From assembly GCF_024166365.1 (NCBI RefSeq), contig NC_064823.1, positions 2,288,924 through 2,352,923 on the forward strand: DNA of 64,000 nucleotides, given 5' to 3'. The notes beneath the pieces were generated by a model. It made no database searches and was not told where the DNA came from. It worked only from the letters and a program-made list of their open reading frames with translations. The DNA comes from Elephas maximus indicus. Taxonomy: Eukaryota; Chordata; Mammalia; Proboscidea; Elephantidae. Shown here piece after piece: positions 1 through 11,329 of the stretch. Position numbers and translations under genes: made by a program. Numbering within the stretch: position 1 is the stretch's first letter; the number at the start of each line of letters is the position of its first letter.

Positions 1-741
1 CTAAGCCAATTGGCAAAATAATTCTGTTATGAAAACATTCTGCATCCCACTTTGAAATGTGGCATCTGGGGTCTTAAATGCTATCAAGAGGCCATCTAAG
101 ATGCATCAATTGGTCTCAACCCACCTGGATCAAAGGAGAATGAAGAACACCGAGGTCAAATGATAACTATGAGCCCAAGAGACAGAAAGGGCCACATGAA
201 CCAGAGACCTACATCATCCTGAGACCAGAAGAACTAGTTGGTGCCCAGCCACAATCGATGACTGCCCTGACAGGGAGCACAGCAGAGGACCCCTGAGGGA
301 GCAGGAGATCAGTGGGATGCAGACCCCAAATTCTCACAAAAAGACCATACTTAATGGTCTGACTGAGACTGGAGGAATCCCGGTGGTCATGGTCCCCAAA
401 CCTTATATTGGCCCAGGACAGGAACCATTCCCGAAGACAACTCATCAGACACGGAAAGGACTGGACAATGGGTAGGAGAGAGATGCTGATGAAGAGTGAG
501 CTATTTGTATCAGGTGGACACTTGAGACTGTGTTGGCATCGCCTGTCTGGAGGGGGGATGGGAGGATAGAGAGAGTTGGAAGCTGGCAAAATTGTCACGA
601 AAGGAGAGACTGGAAGGGCTGACTCATTAGGGGGAGAGCAAGTGGGAGTACAGAGCAAGGTGTATATAAACTTATATGTGACAGTTTGACTTGATTTGTA
701 AACGTTCACTTGAAGCTTAATAAAAGTTAATAAAAAAAAAA
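1..741 (+). mobile_element. L1 3' UTR and poly(A), left end cut by window
   Basis: Closely matches, in the opposite orientation, the 3' UTR of the full-length L1 in UCP1 intron 3 (for example GATGCATCAATTGGTCTCAA). It ends in an A-rich tail after TTAATAAAAGTTAATAAAA. The rest of the element would lie to the left. Confidence 0.85.
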
Positions 742-1111
742 GTAAGTGTGAACCAAAACAGACCAATCTTTAATATGACTAAAACTCAGAAATAAGCTCA
801 ATTTCTGAAATAAATAGAATCATCGTTACTTTCACTGCATGTCTAAAGAAACATACATGTTCTTTGGAGGAAGATAGCATCATCCAGAACCTATATAATT
901 GTTTTATTGTCTGATGTTCAATAAAAAAATTAGCAGGCATACTATGGGACATGACTAAAAGAAAACACAGACAATAGAATCAAACCCACAGATGATCCAG
1001 ATAGTGAAGTTATCAGACTTTTAAAGATTGTTTATTTAAGAAAACACATGACAACATGGAGCATTTCATGACATAACTGGAATAAAAAATTAAAATTCCA
1101 GAACAGAAAAA

Positions 1112-1727
1112 AATAATGTTGTTGTTGTTAGGTGCCATCTAGTTGGTTCGGATTCATAGGGACCCTACGTGTAACAGAGCAAAACACTGTCCCATCCTGT
1201 GTCATTCTCACAATCATTGCTATGTTTGAATCCATTGTTGCACCCACTCTGTCAATCCATCTCATTGAGGGTCTTCCTCTTTTTATAATCCTCTACCTTA
1301 CCAAGCATCATGTCCTTCCTGAAAGACTGGTCTCTCATGATAACATGTCCAAACTACATAAGATGAAGTCTCACCATCCTTTCTTCTAAGGAGCATTCAT
1401 TCTGCACTTCTTTCAAGACAGATTTGTTCATTTTCTAGCAGTCCGCAATATATTCAATATTTTTCAACAACACTATAATTTAAAGGCTTCGATTCTTTTT
1501 GGTCTTCCTTATTCATCTTTCACTTGCGTATGAGGTGATTGAAAACACCATGGCTTGGGTCAGATGCACCTTAGTCCTCAAAGTCACATCCTTTGCTGTT
1601 TAATGCCTTAAAGAGGTCCTTTGCAGCAGATTTTCCCAGTGCAATAATACATCATTTGATTTCTTGACTGCTGCTTCCATGGATGTTGACCATAGATCCA
1701 AATAAAATGAAATCCTTGACAACTTTT
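1112..1727 (-). mobile_element. RTE (BovB-like) LINE 3' fragment
   Basis: Begins with the antisense form of the RTE/AfroSINE tail, (GTT)n followed by AGGTGCCATCTAGTTGG, and continues through typical RTE 3' sequence. It is diverged, and the open frames in it are remnants at best. Confidence 0.75.
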
Positions 1728-1795
1728 TGAAGGTAAGTACCTAGGTCACGATAAACCCTATATGAGTGTAAGATATTGCACTTTTAAAAAAAAAA

Positions 1796-1840
1796 TGGTT
1801 AGCAGCCAAATTCTTAACCACTACACCATCAGAGTTTCCA
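1796..1840 (-). mobile_element. AfroSINE 5' fragment
   Basis: Short antisense match to the tRNA-like head (GGTTAGCAGCCAAATTCTTA and ACCACTACACCATCAG). Confidence 0.6.
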
Positions 1841-2449
1841 TTGGAAACATAGTATGTAGTTAATATATAAACAGTTTCATGTTCCTTTAAAAAGTCAACA
1901 TTGTATTGTGAGCATTTTCCCATGTCTTAAAATTGTCTTTTATAAGTCCATCTCCAGTGTTGTAGCCCTCAAGACTTCAACCCCAAACCACATAAATCTA
2001 TCCGAAACATAAAATTAACCTTGTCACTTTCCTGTTTAAAAATCCTCTTTAACAAAAAAAAAAAATTTTTTTTTTTTCCTCTTACATGATAATAAGATCG
2101 AAGCCTCCAGGATTTTCCCTGCCTCCATAAACTCAAACATAATCTCTTGCCATGTCTTTTATGGTCCAGAAATGCCAGTGAGCTTTCTTATGTACACAAG
2201 TTTTCTATGCTATTCCTGGGCTCGTCGTGTATTGGCTTATGCTGTCTCATCTGCCTTGCTCCCCGATTCTCATTTGCCTGACTAACTCCTAGTCACCATT
2301 GAAGACTTGACCCTGTCAGTATTTTCTTCAGGAAGCTTCCCTAATCCCCACAGCCTAGGTCAGGTACTTTTCTTCTGTGCTGTCCAATCTCCTGGGTCCA
2401 TCTCTAACATAATACCACATTACATAAAAATTGTCTGTTAATGTACAGA

Positions 2450-2632
2450 GTTTGGCCACTAACCAAAAAGTTGGCAGTTTGAATCCACCAGCTGCTCCTT
2501 GGAAACCCTATTTGTTCTACTCTGTCCTATAGGGTCACTTTGTCCTACAGGGTCACTATGAGTTCTACTCTGTCCTATAGGATCACTATGAGTTGGAATC
2601 AACTCGACAGCAATGGGTTTGGTTTTACGCTC
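2450..2632 (+). mobile_element. AfroSINE with internal tandem amplification
   Basis: A + strand copy in which the segment TCTACTCTGTCCTATAGGGT plus CACT is present about three times in a row (about 2510-2590) before the usual GAGTTGGAATCAACTCGACA end. The amplified part is the same as the one that forms the large minisatellite at 30-32 kb. Confidence 0.85.
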
Positions 2633-3324
2633 ATAGAACAGTATCTGACATGTAGTAGGTGTTCAATACATGTGTATGGAATTAGACATGCATTGAATAA
2701 ACAACTATTCCCAAGAATGTTATAACAGCTTGGCCAAATGAATCGACATCCCAGATATGGATCCCCTTCACACTCTACCAAGAAATACTGAGCACAAGAG
2801 CTTAGGAAACAGTCTTAACAAAGACGGCTCATACCTCGAAAGAGCAAAGACTAAGAAACATGAGTAGAGCATAAGCCAAAGGAAACTTCTACGGTAAACT
2901 AAATTCCAACTGAGCTATTTCATCACGAAATGTAGCTGGGCAAAGAAATTCCCCTGGAGAGTAATCAAAAGGTCACTCCACAGGTCATGAGAGAATAAGG
3001 GAAAGGACACTTTATTCTCTTGTCAACAAGATTTAAACATTTAAAAATCAGCCACGTATGTTTCCAAATAATCACTTTAACTACATAAGTAAAATGTAAA
3101 AAAGAAAGTTTATGGAAGGTTTTGGCCTCTGCTTCTTCTTTGGCCCTTAGTAGCTGTCGTTGTGCCTAGCACAACACAGGTACTCAGTCACCATTGAACT
3201 AAACTGATACCTTCCCCTGGAGAAATCTCCTAAATGACCACCTTCAGACCACCTTATATCCCAGAGGCTCATGCTGTCATTCTTCCTTTCAATCTCAAAT
3301 AAATTAGCCCTTTTATTCTGTCAC

Positions 3325-3490
3325 GGAGCCCTGGTTAGGCATTCAGCTGCTAACTGAAAAGATCAGCAGTTCAAATCCACCTGCCGCTCCTTGAAAGCCC
3401 CTCGGGGCAGGTCTACTCTGTCTTATAGGGTCACTATGAGTTGGAATTGATTCGACAGTAACAAGTTTGGTTTGGTTTGCTTTTTTTTTC
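3325..3490 (+). mobile_element. AfroSINE
   Basis: Diverged full copy from CGGAGCCCTGGTTAGGC to GACAGTAACAAGTTTGG and a T-rich tail. Confidence 0.85.
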
Positions 3491-3887
3491 CTGTCATATG
3501 TCTCCTCTCTGCACCCCTTTCCTGTTCTGGACTACAACCTTTCCTGTTTTCTGACAGATTTTTCTCTTGTAGTTCCTTCCTTTCGGTAGCTTTCATTTCA
3601 CCCTCTTCTCTGGTTTGTCATACTCTACCTTTAAAACATGTGAATATATGCCTTATAGAAACAAAAACAAATTTTATTCCGCCTAGCTTTTCTTTTCGAA
3701 ATGTACTGTAACTACTTTTTATAGTCTAAATCCAAAAATTCTATCCACCCACAGATCCAGCTCTTCACCGTGAAGGTAGTGTTAATGAAGCAGCAAAGAG
3801 CGGGTACATGCCACTGCCAGCTTCTTGAAAAGGTAAGAGTAGCATTCCAGTTATGTATTGCTGGCTTAAAATGGCAAACATTTCATT

Positions 3888-4077
3888 ACACAGTAAAACC
3901 TGCAAAATCTGGAACCTGCATAAAGTGGAAACCTGTCAGAGAAGGAAAACTCAAATATTTTCCACTAAATAGAGAGCAATAGAAAAGTGGTAAGGCTGCA
4001 CCCTCTCAAAGGTGGAAAACTTGGGAGACCTGAAAAAACAAGACAGACATGTTGACTTCCGGCTTTCACTGGTTCTC
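3888..4077. repeat. Possible pogo/Tigger-type DNA transposon remnant
   Basis: Contains repeated ACCTG-rich sequence starting CAGTAAAACCTGCAAAATCT and ending CCGGCTTTCACTG, a loose inverted match. Recognised only by general appearance. Confidence 0.3.
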
Positions 4078-4094
4078 ACCATTTTATGAACAAG

Positions 4095-4480
4095 GTATTT
4101 GGACAGAGCTCAGCTGGGTGAGTCTTCTGTTCTACTGACATTGATGGAGATTACTTGGTGGTGCTCAGCTGGCAGATGGGCTTTATCTAGAGGTTACAAT
4201 ATGGTTCACTCTCATGCCTGGTGCCTTTGTGGGAGCGCCTACGTGAGGCCTCTCCATCATGACAGCCTCGGAGAAGTTGGACTTCTTATTTGATGGCCTG
4301 GGTCTCCAAAAGTAAGTGCTCCGGTGAACAAGATGAAAATTGCAAGAACTTTTTTATGCTACAACCTCAAAAGCCACATACATCAGCTCTTTTATATTCT
4401 ATTGGTTATATCATTCATGAGCCTGCCCAGATGCAAGGGGAGGGGACGTGTCAAAGAATTTGAGATTATGTTTTAAAACT
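4095..4480. repeat. Ancient mammalian interspersed repeat (LTR or MER type)
   Basis: The text resembles an old mammal-wide repeat: an AGCTCAGCTGGGTGAGTCTT start, GACAGCCTCGGAGAAGTTGG in the middle, and CCCAGATGCAAGGGGAGGGG near the end. I cannot name the family with certainty. Confidence 0.4.
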
Positions 4481-6100
4481 ACTACATGTGGGTAGATAAA
4501 GAACAACTGGTAAGGATCCAGGGATAGGGTTTGGGTGAGGGTCAAGGATTAAACATTGGTAGCAGAGCTTCACTAGAGCTGGCAAGGAATAATATCCACC
4601 CCCATACATTTTATACTACACTTAATGTTCTTCACTGTCTCTTCTTAGCTACCAGCTTTGAACCCTAAAAATGCCACCGTAGTTGTTCTCCATAACATCA
4701 CCAGTAATGTTACATCCAAACCCAACAGATTTTCTTTATCTGGGTCCTCTTAACATCTCTTCTGAACTTGACGCTGGTTTAAGGGCCAACCTCTTCTTCA
4801 TCTTCAAATACCGTTGTTCTATGGCTGGATACACTGCTGTTTCTTCTCCTACCTCCACCTTTGACAAACCCATTCCTCCCAGTCTCCACCTTTGAGTAAT
4901 TCCTTGGTTTGGCCCTTGACCCCATTGTTCTAGTCTCATTGTTCTCACTCCCATGTAAAGTACACCCACCCTCATCACTTCTATATCACCAGTTCCCAAA
5001 TATCCGCAGCTCTGAGTTCTCACTCTTTTAGCGTATTTTATAGCTCCCTGTGGTAGCGCTCTACCTAGATATCACCAGCATCCCTGCCAAATAATTCCAA
5101 GACTTTAAAAGATGCTCTCCTTGTCTTGCCTATAAAATTACCTCCCTTTTTCAACTCTCTTGCGTCATCACTGAGCCTGCTACCCAAGTTCTTAGTTTTA
5201 GAATCATCTTTTAAAAACCTTTGACTCCACATCTAATCATTCAGAAAGCTGTGTTGTTTATCAGATTAAATGTGACATTTATATGAGAGAACTTTATACC
5301 ATGTGAAGTACTGTACAGACATAGGTGGTGACCTGAATTCATACTCAAGCTAGATTGTCAGGGCCTGCTCTCAGCTGACCCCATTTGGCTTCTGTGGCTT
5401 CATCTCTTACCAACTTCTTACCCTCGCTCTTCTTTCTCATCAGCCAATTTCTCAGTTAGTCAGACCAACAGAACACATTCTGGTATATTCAACTTGCTAT
5501 TCCCAACATGTGTTACTTTTAATGCATGCCTTTTAATTGCTTCATTTGCTCTTTATTTCAAAAGTATTTGCTGAGGAGAAAACTCACCGTCTCTTCCTTT
5601 TCTGTTGTGTCTATTTAAGCCTACTGTATTTTCAACATTTGCCTCCTCAGGCAAGTCCCTCAAGTCTGACCTCCCCTGGAAGTCTCTCAAGACTGGCTTC
5701 TTGCGCAGTACACACAACCCTTGATTACTGAGGGCTTGGAAATTAATCTGTAGGAGCTTCAAGTCTTATTCCCCTAGCCTGTGGAGGAGATGACTCTGTG
5801 ACTTCCATTGACTCTTTTTTGGATTAAGTTCAGTGCTGGGTTCTAGCAAGTTCTAGCTCCTAATCATGAATACTGGCAACATCCAAAGGATCTTTGGTTT
5901 ATTTGGAGTTCCTGGAACTTGGGGCCTGATGTTTTCCCCTTCCTTCTTTCTCCTGCTCCCCGTGACTTCCCATTATGTTTCCATAGGGTATTTTAAAATA
6001 ATAAGTGCAGCCTCAAAGTAAATTTTTCCACAAAGAAGTATGAAAAGCTCCTGACCCCCAAGCTAAACTCACCTCCGCAGTCCACAACACACACATTCCC
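4481..6100. other. UCP1 upstream region, no gene seen
   Basis: Pyrimidine-rich sequence with short random open frames and no recognised repeat. It could include distal UCP1 control elements, but I see no motif I can name. Confidence 0.4.
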
Positions 6101-6222
6101 AAAACCAACCTGTTGCCCTAGAGTCAGACTCATGGAGACCCTAAAGCACAGGGTAGAACTGCCTGGTAGGGTTTCCAAGTAGCGCCTGGTAGATGGCACA
6201 TAACCACTATGCCACCAGGGCT
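6101..6222 (-). mobile_element. AfroSINE fragment
   Basis: Antisense, missing part of the middle; head GCCACCAGGGCT and the body motif GTAGAACTGCC are visible. Confidence 0.75.
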
Positions 6223-6289
6223 TACACACACACGTTACATGTTTTATCATTCCAGGTAAGCAGCAGGATTTCAGAGATAGTGACTGTGA

Positions 6290-6420
6290 AACCATATTTT
6301 ATACGGGCGGAAACAAAAGCCCGAGTAAAGGCGATTTGCCCAGGGTCACAGGGCCGGTAAGGGGCAGAGTTGCCGCTGGAGCCAAGAGCGACCTGCCAGT
6401 GTCCTTTCCACTGCACCCCC
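6290..6420 (-). mobile_element. MIR SINE remnant
   Basis: Core-like GCGATTTGCCCAGGGTCACA, preceded by an AAACAAAAGCCCGAGTAAAG stretch, matches the antisense MIR core. Confidence 0.6.
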
Positions 6421-6599
6421 TAAGAAATGTAATTGAAAAGACCAAGTGATACCTCACTTTGTATAGCGCTTTAGTAATTTACTACTTGACTTCGTCCTAC
6501 AAAAATACGTGATCAAACGATAACACTTTCTTTTAAAAGTTCAGAGTGTCCCTGGTTCCTGTCTGGGATTTTTCCGAGTCTGAACTTGGTGGTTGGAAA

Positions 6600-7347
6600 G
6601 AAATCGAGAGGATGAGAAGTCAAAAGGAGAGGAAATGGGAGCAGAGAAGGCTGCGCGTTGCCATCAAGGTTCCAAGGGAGTCAGAGGAATGAGAGGAGGC
6701 GCACCCCGCTCTCGCCCCTTCCCGCAGTGCTCTGGCTGGGCGGGATCTTCTATCAGGCTCTCTAAGATCGCGTTTGTTTCGGGGGGGAGCCTCCACCAGC
6801 TGCCCATCCCAGCAGAGGGAGCGTAGCCGAAGGTGATAGACTAGGGAGGAACCCGCCGTGAATTCGCCGAGTGCAGGGCGAAGATGGAGAGGCGTAGGTC
6901 GAGGGCTTTCGGGCTAGAGGGTGGCGCCCGAGGCACTGAGTGAGGATGGAGGGTGGGAGGACCCGGCGCCCCAGGGCACGTCCCTACCAGGTCCTTTGCC
7001 CGGCTCTTTCGAGACCTCCTGCAGTCCAGCCTCCGAGTGGCCGGGCTATATAAGTCACCCTCCTGGGGCAGGGGCGCACGGTGCTCGCCAGCCCTGGGAG
7101 CGGTGGGTCCTCCTGGCACGAGGGTGGGGAGGAGGCAGACGTGGCCGGAATCGGCCCCACTACTGCGCTCCGCGTGCAGCCGACTGCTGGCGCACCTGCC
7201 ACGACTGCAGCCACCGCCTCGTGGACCGTCCCAGAGTTTGCTGCCCTGACAGGACTCCAAGGCCACAGGAGAGGAAGAAACTTCCACCTTCAGGGCTGAA
7301 GCCCTTCTCCCGTTACACCAGCGCCTCCCTCCGCTTCCTGAGTGAAG
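6600..7347 (+). promoter_or_regulatory. UCP1: UCP1 proximal promoter and 5' UTR, GC-rich
   Basis: The several hundred bases before exon 1 are far more GC- and CpG-rich than the surroundings. A clear TATATAAG box lies at 7047-7054, so transcription would start near 7075-7080 and leave a 5' UTR of about 270 bases. The short open frames across this stretch are by-products of its GC content. The core promoter looks intact although the coding region is broken. I could not locate the distal brown-fat enhancer known upstream of UCP1 in other mammals. Confidence 0.7.
7047..7054 (+). promoter_or_regulatory. UCP1: TATA box of UCP1
   Basis: TATATAAG about 300 bases before the lost start codon, in a GC-rich context, as expected for UCP1. 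Confidence 0.75.
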
Positions 7348-7476
7348 ACGGTAGGCCAGACGACCGCAGACGTGCCCCGGACCATGGTGGGGGTCAAGAT
7401 CTTCTCAGCGGGAGTGGCGGCCTGCTTGGCAGATGTAATTACCTTCCCGCTGATCGCGGCCAAAGTTCGGCTGCAG
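7348..7476 (+). pseudogene. UCP1: UCP1 pseudogene exon 1 (start and donor lost)
   Basis: This is the N-terminal coding exon, covering the matrix-facing N terminus, helix 1 and the first carrier signature. The clear match is [18 protein letters not shown] followed by AAKVRLQ. Counting back twelve codons from the conserved ACC places the ancestral ATG on ACG at 7348-7350. A downstream in-frame ATG at 7384 exists but would drop the first 12 residues. The signature Pro-x-Asp-x-x-Lys reads Pro-Leu-Ile-Ala-Ala-Lys, so the salt-bridge Asp is gone. The exon should end at CAG (7474-7476), but the next bases are AT rather than GT, so splicing here is lost. Confidence 0.9.
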
Positions 7477-7980
7477 ATAGAGAGCGAAGTGGGACTTCAG
7501 GATATGGAGGGAACACCATTTGTGTGGCCCCTTTGATGCCCGGCGTTGGTATACTGGCCATTTCTGTAATTTGGCCTTGTCACAAAAAAGAATGCTTTAG
7601 GGTGGAAAACTGGAAATTTTCCCAGGATTAAGGGAAGAACCGCAATAGTCAAAGAGAATGGGTTGACTGCTACATCTCTAAAAAGTTAGGGTGCATTAAG
7701 TGTGCTAAGAGCTAGGAATATCAGCCTCTCCTTAGTTTACAAGCCAGGCCCTCTTCCCTCTTCTTTGATTCTTCAGGGATACTTTCCCAACCTAACTTAG
7801 GGGCCCTGAAGAGTTTGTTGAGGGGTGTTCAAAGCCCGTTTTGTAGCCAGCCTACAACTACGTGCATGAGTGTGTATGGTGTGGGGAGGGGGCACCGCGA
7901 GAATAAAAAAGAATTTAAAATGTGAACATGATGAAAAAAAGATGGACAGCCTGATGCCAGTCTATTCCCCCGCAAAGTAC

Positions 7981-8182
7981 CAGTACCAACTGCCACTGAG
8001 TCTACTCGGACTCATGGCATCTTCTCCTGTGTCAGAGTAGAACTGTGCCCCACAGGGTTTTCACTGGCTGAGTTTTCAGAAGTAAACCATCAAGCCTTTC
8101 TTCTGAAGTGCCTTTGTTTGTATTTGAACCTCCAACCGTTTGGTTTGCAGCTGAGCGTGTTAACCATTTGTACCACCCACAG
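7981..8182 (-). mobile_element. AfroSINE, long form
   Basis: Antisense copy in UCP1 intron 1, diverged, with ACTGCCACTGAGTCTACTCG and the head region near 8140-8180. Confidence 0.7.
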
Positions 8183-8255
8183 ATTCTGCTTCAGGAGGTA
8201 GGACCCCCTTACTCAATTTTCACTTCCTTCTGACCTGCACCTTTCTTGTTTCCAG

Positions 8256-8454
8256 ATCCAAGGTGAATGCCAGACCTCCAGTGCCATTAGGTATAAAGGT
8301 GTCTTGGGAACAATCACTACTCTGGCAAAAAAGGAAGAGCCAATGAAACTCTATAGTGGGCTGCCTGCTGGCCTTCAGAGACAAATAAGCTTTGCCTCTC
8401 TTAGGACTGGCCTCTATGATATGGCCCAGGAGTATTCCACTGCAGAGAAAGAAA
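8256..8454 (+). pseudogene. UCP1: UCP1 pseudogene exon 2 (intact)
   Basis: Reads without stop or frameshift from the acceptor TTTCCAG to the donor GT at 8455, 199 bp, the expected size and phase. It includes the well conserved core [16 protein letters not shown] and then SLRTGLYD. This codes for the first matrix loop and helix 2. Substitutions relative to human are many for UCP1, which fits relaxed constraint. Confidence 0.92.
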
Positions 8455-8782
8455 GTAACAAGTGTTTCCAGGAGGGGCAGAGAGCTAGAGAGGCATACCT
8501 TGATCATGGCTGTATTAAAACATGTAACACACAGGGTAGTGGTTTTCACAACACACTGGCAAGTCGGCAGTAATATTTGAAGTTTTTTCCCCAGAATATT
8601 AGCTTGGTACTCATTGTTTGTAGAAAGTACAAAATGAATTTTTCAGATGCAGATTTATTTTTGTAAAACTCACCCAGTCATTGAACTAATTCTATGCCCA
8701 GCTCCTTGCAAGCATGATAAGAGTAAAATAAAAATACTAATGAAAAGAATTTCTGCAATTTTATCTACTTCTATGTGCCATG

Positions 8783-8959
8783 GAAACCCTGGTGGCATAG
8801 TGGTTAAGTGCTATGGCTGCTAACCAAAAGGTCAGCAGTTCGAATCAGCCAGGCGCTCCTTGGAAACTCTATGGGGCAGTTCTACTCCGTCCTATACGTT
8901 CGCTATGAGTCAGAATCGACTCGACGGCAGTGGGTTTTTTTTTTTTTTTTGGTTTTCTG
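8783..8959 (+). mobile_element. AfroSINE with target-site duplication
   Basis: Full copy in UCP1 intron 2 flanked by TGTGCCATG at 8774-8782 and 8960-8968. Little diverged, with a T-rich 3' tail. Confidence 0.92.
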
Positions 8960-8967
8960 TGTGCCAT

Positions 8968-9075
8968 GCTATGTGCTTTATAGATATTATTTTGCTTAAG
9001 TCTCAACTCTATGAGGAAGATGTTATTACTCCTATTTTACAGATGAGAAAACAGAATTAGAGAACCTAAGTCCAT
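8968..9075 (-). mobile_element. MIR SINE remnant
   Basis: TATTTTACAGATGAGAAAAC followed by AGAACCTAAG is the antisense MIR core. Confidence 0.65.
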
Positions 9076-9309
9076 GATGAGTCAATGTTATTGAACCATC
9101 ACTTTAATTACAGGGACTTAGCTTCACTTTGAATGTCATTGTGTGGATAATTTTAAATTTATATAATTGTATAACTATAAATGATTCCATAAAATTGTTA
9201 TCTAAAGGTTACTCAAAGCAGAAATGATGAAATCTGCCGAGGAAGTCACTTAGATTTGTTTTCCCCTCTGCGTATCTCCTTCGTTCTGGCTGTCTGCTCT
9301 ACATGAAAG

Positions 9310-9415
9310 CGCTCTGACATTTACTCGCTGTGCGGTCCGGTGCGTGTGACTCACCCCCTCTGATACTCAGTTTTCCATGGGGAATGAGAATAACAGTTTC
9401 TACCTCCACAGTATT
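9310..9415 (+). mobile_element. MIR SINE remnant
   Basis: CTGACATTTACTCGCTGTG, then GTGACTCACC and CTCAGTTTTCC follow the MIR order in sense orientation. Confidence 0.5.
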
Positions 9416-10052
9416 TGGTACTGTCTTTTAAAGATGGGGTATCCTAAACTAATTCATGAATTTTCTCAAAAAGGATTACACTAGAGGTCAAACAATGAAA
9501 TGCTATAGCCCTTTAAAAGTATAAATTTTAATTGTAAATAGTTTCAAGACTATTTGTAGTTTTATCAAATATTGTCTAGAGTGAAATAAGCCAGTTTTTT
9601 TTTTTTTTTTAATTTCAAGTCAAAAATCACGTTCTTGGCTTCTTTCTTCTTATTTTTGTCCCCTTGGGAACGGTTTGTCCACTCGGACTTTTCTTAAGGC
9701 CACTAGGTCCAATCATTGACATTATCACTGATCAAGAAATACTGGTGACAGAAGCCTCTTCCCTTTTGGGAAATATTGAAAAACAGACCTAAAGAGAGGA
9801 AAGAACCAGGCCACTGTATAAATGAGTATTATGTTTTCTTTTTCCTTGAAAGTCTCCTTTTTTTTAATTTCCATCAACTTTGAAGTTTTCTACCCTTGCT
9901 GTGGTTTAGTGCCTGATCAACAGGTGGGCAGGCCTTAGGGAAGGAGAAGAAATGGAGGGGTACTGAAATACTGACCACTGAAAATTAAAAAGGCATGTGG
10001 AAGCACTTTAGGTCTTTTTGTTTTGTTTTGTTTTTTTAAGCTTCATAAATAT

Positions 10053-10079
10053 CCCCCCCCCCACCCCCCGCCCACCCCA
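10053..10079 (+). repeat. C-rich tract before UCP1 exon 3
   Basis: Almost pure C over 27 bases directly before the AACTCCAG acceptor of pseudo-exon 3. Confidence 0.9.
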
Positions 10080-10088
10080 TAACTCCAG

Positions 10089-10282
10089 CTAGTTTAGAAA
10101 GCAAGATCGCTGCTGGCTTAAGGACTGGAGGAGTGGCAGTGTTCACTGGCAACCCACAGAGGTCGTGGAGGCTAGACTTCAAGCACAGAGCCATCTACAT
10201 GGTCTCAAACCGTGCTACACTGGGACTTACAATGCTGACAGAATCATAGCAACAACAGAAGGCTTGACAGGTCTTTGGAAAG
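10089..10282 (+). pseudogene. UCP1: UCP1 pseudogene exon 3 (frameshifted)
   Basis: Codes for helix 3, the second carrier signature and the second matrix loop. The exon is 194 bp against 201 in human. Six bases are missing directly after the CAG acceptor, and one G is missing from a Gly codon at about 10148-10150, shifting frame into a TAG at 10173-10175 in the uncorrected frame. Read in the shifted frame, the rest matches UCP1 through [11 protein letters not shown], and the donor GT (10283-10284) is kept. The signature Lys is Glu. The acceptor lies behind an odd C-rich tract at 10053-10079. Confidence 0.9.
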
Positions 10283-11329
10283 GTAACTAACTTCAAAGTA
10301 GATTTTTTTATTTTTTTAATTTTTATTGTGCTTTAAGTGAAAGTTTACAAATCAAGTCAGTCTCTCATAGAAAAATTTATATACACCTCGCTATATACTC
10401 CTAATGGCTCTCCCCCTAATGAGACAGCACACTCCTTCCCTCCACTCTCTGTTTTCGTGTCCATTTGGCCAGCTTCTGATCCCCTTTGCCCTCTCATCTC
10501 CCCTCCAGACAGGAGATGCCAACATAGTCTCATGTGTCCACTTGATCCAAGAAGCTCACTCTTTACCAGTATCATTTTCTATCCCATTGTCTAGTCCAAT
10601 CCTTGTCTGAAGAGTTGGCTTTAGGAATGGTTCCTGTCTTGGGCTAACAGAAGGTCTGGGGACCATGACCTCCGGGGTCCTTCTAGTCACAGTCAGATCA
10701 TTAAGTCTGGTCTTTTTACAAGAATTTGGGGTCTGCATCCCACTGCTCTCTTGCTGCCTCAGGGGTTCTCTGTTGTGTTCCCTGTCAGGGCAGTCCTCGG
10801 TTGTAGCCAGGCACCATCTAGTTCTTCTGGTCTCAGGCTGATGTAGTCTCTGGTTTATGTGGCCCTTTCTGTCTCTTGGGCTCGTAATTACCTTGTGTCT
10901 TTGGTGTTCTTCATTCTCCTTTGATCCAGGTGGGTTGAGACCAATTGATGCATCTTAGATGGCCGCTTGCTAGTGTCTAAGACCCAAGATGCCACGCTCC
11001 AAAGTGGGATGCAGAATGTTTTCTTGACAGATTTTATTATGCCAATTCACTTAGATGTCCCCTGAAACTATGGTCCCCAAAGCCCCACCCCTGCTATGCT
11101 GGCCTCTGAAGCGTTCAGTTTATTCAGGAAACTACTTAGCTTTTGTTTTAGTCCAGTTGTGCTGACCTCTCCTGTATTGTGTGTTGTCTTTCCTTTCACC
11201 TAAAATAGTTATCTACTATCTAATTAGTGAAAACCCTCTCCTTCCCTCCTTTCTTCCCACCTCTTCTAACCATCAAAGAATATTTTCTTCTCTGTTTAAA
11301 CTATTCCTTGAGTTCTTATAATAGTGGTA

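Noticed and set aside
7384..7386. Use of the ATG at 7384 as a functional UCP1 start
   Set aside because: It would shorten the N terminus by 12 codons, and the lost exon 1 donor and exon 3 frameshift disable the product anyway.
6921..7631. A 236-codon open frame across the UCP1 promoter and exon 1
   Set aside because: It comes from GC-rich promoter sequence, overlaps the UCP1 exon in a different frame, and its sequence resembles no known protein.
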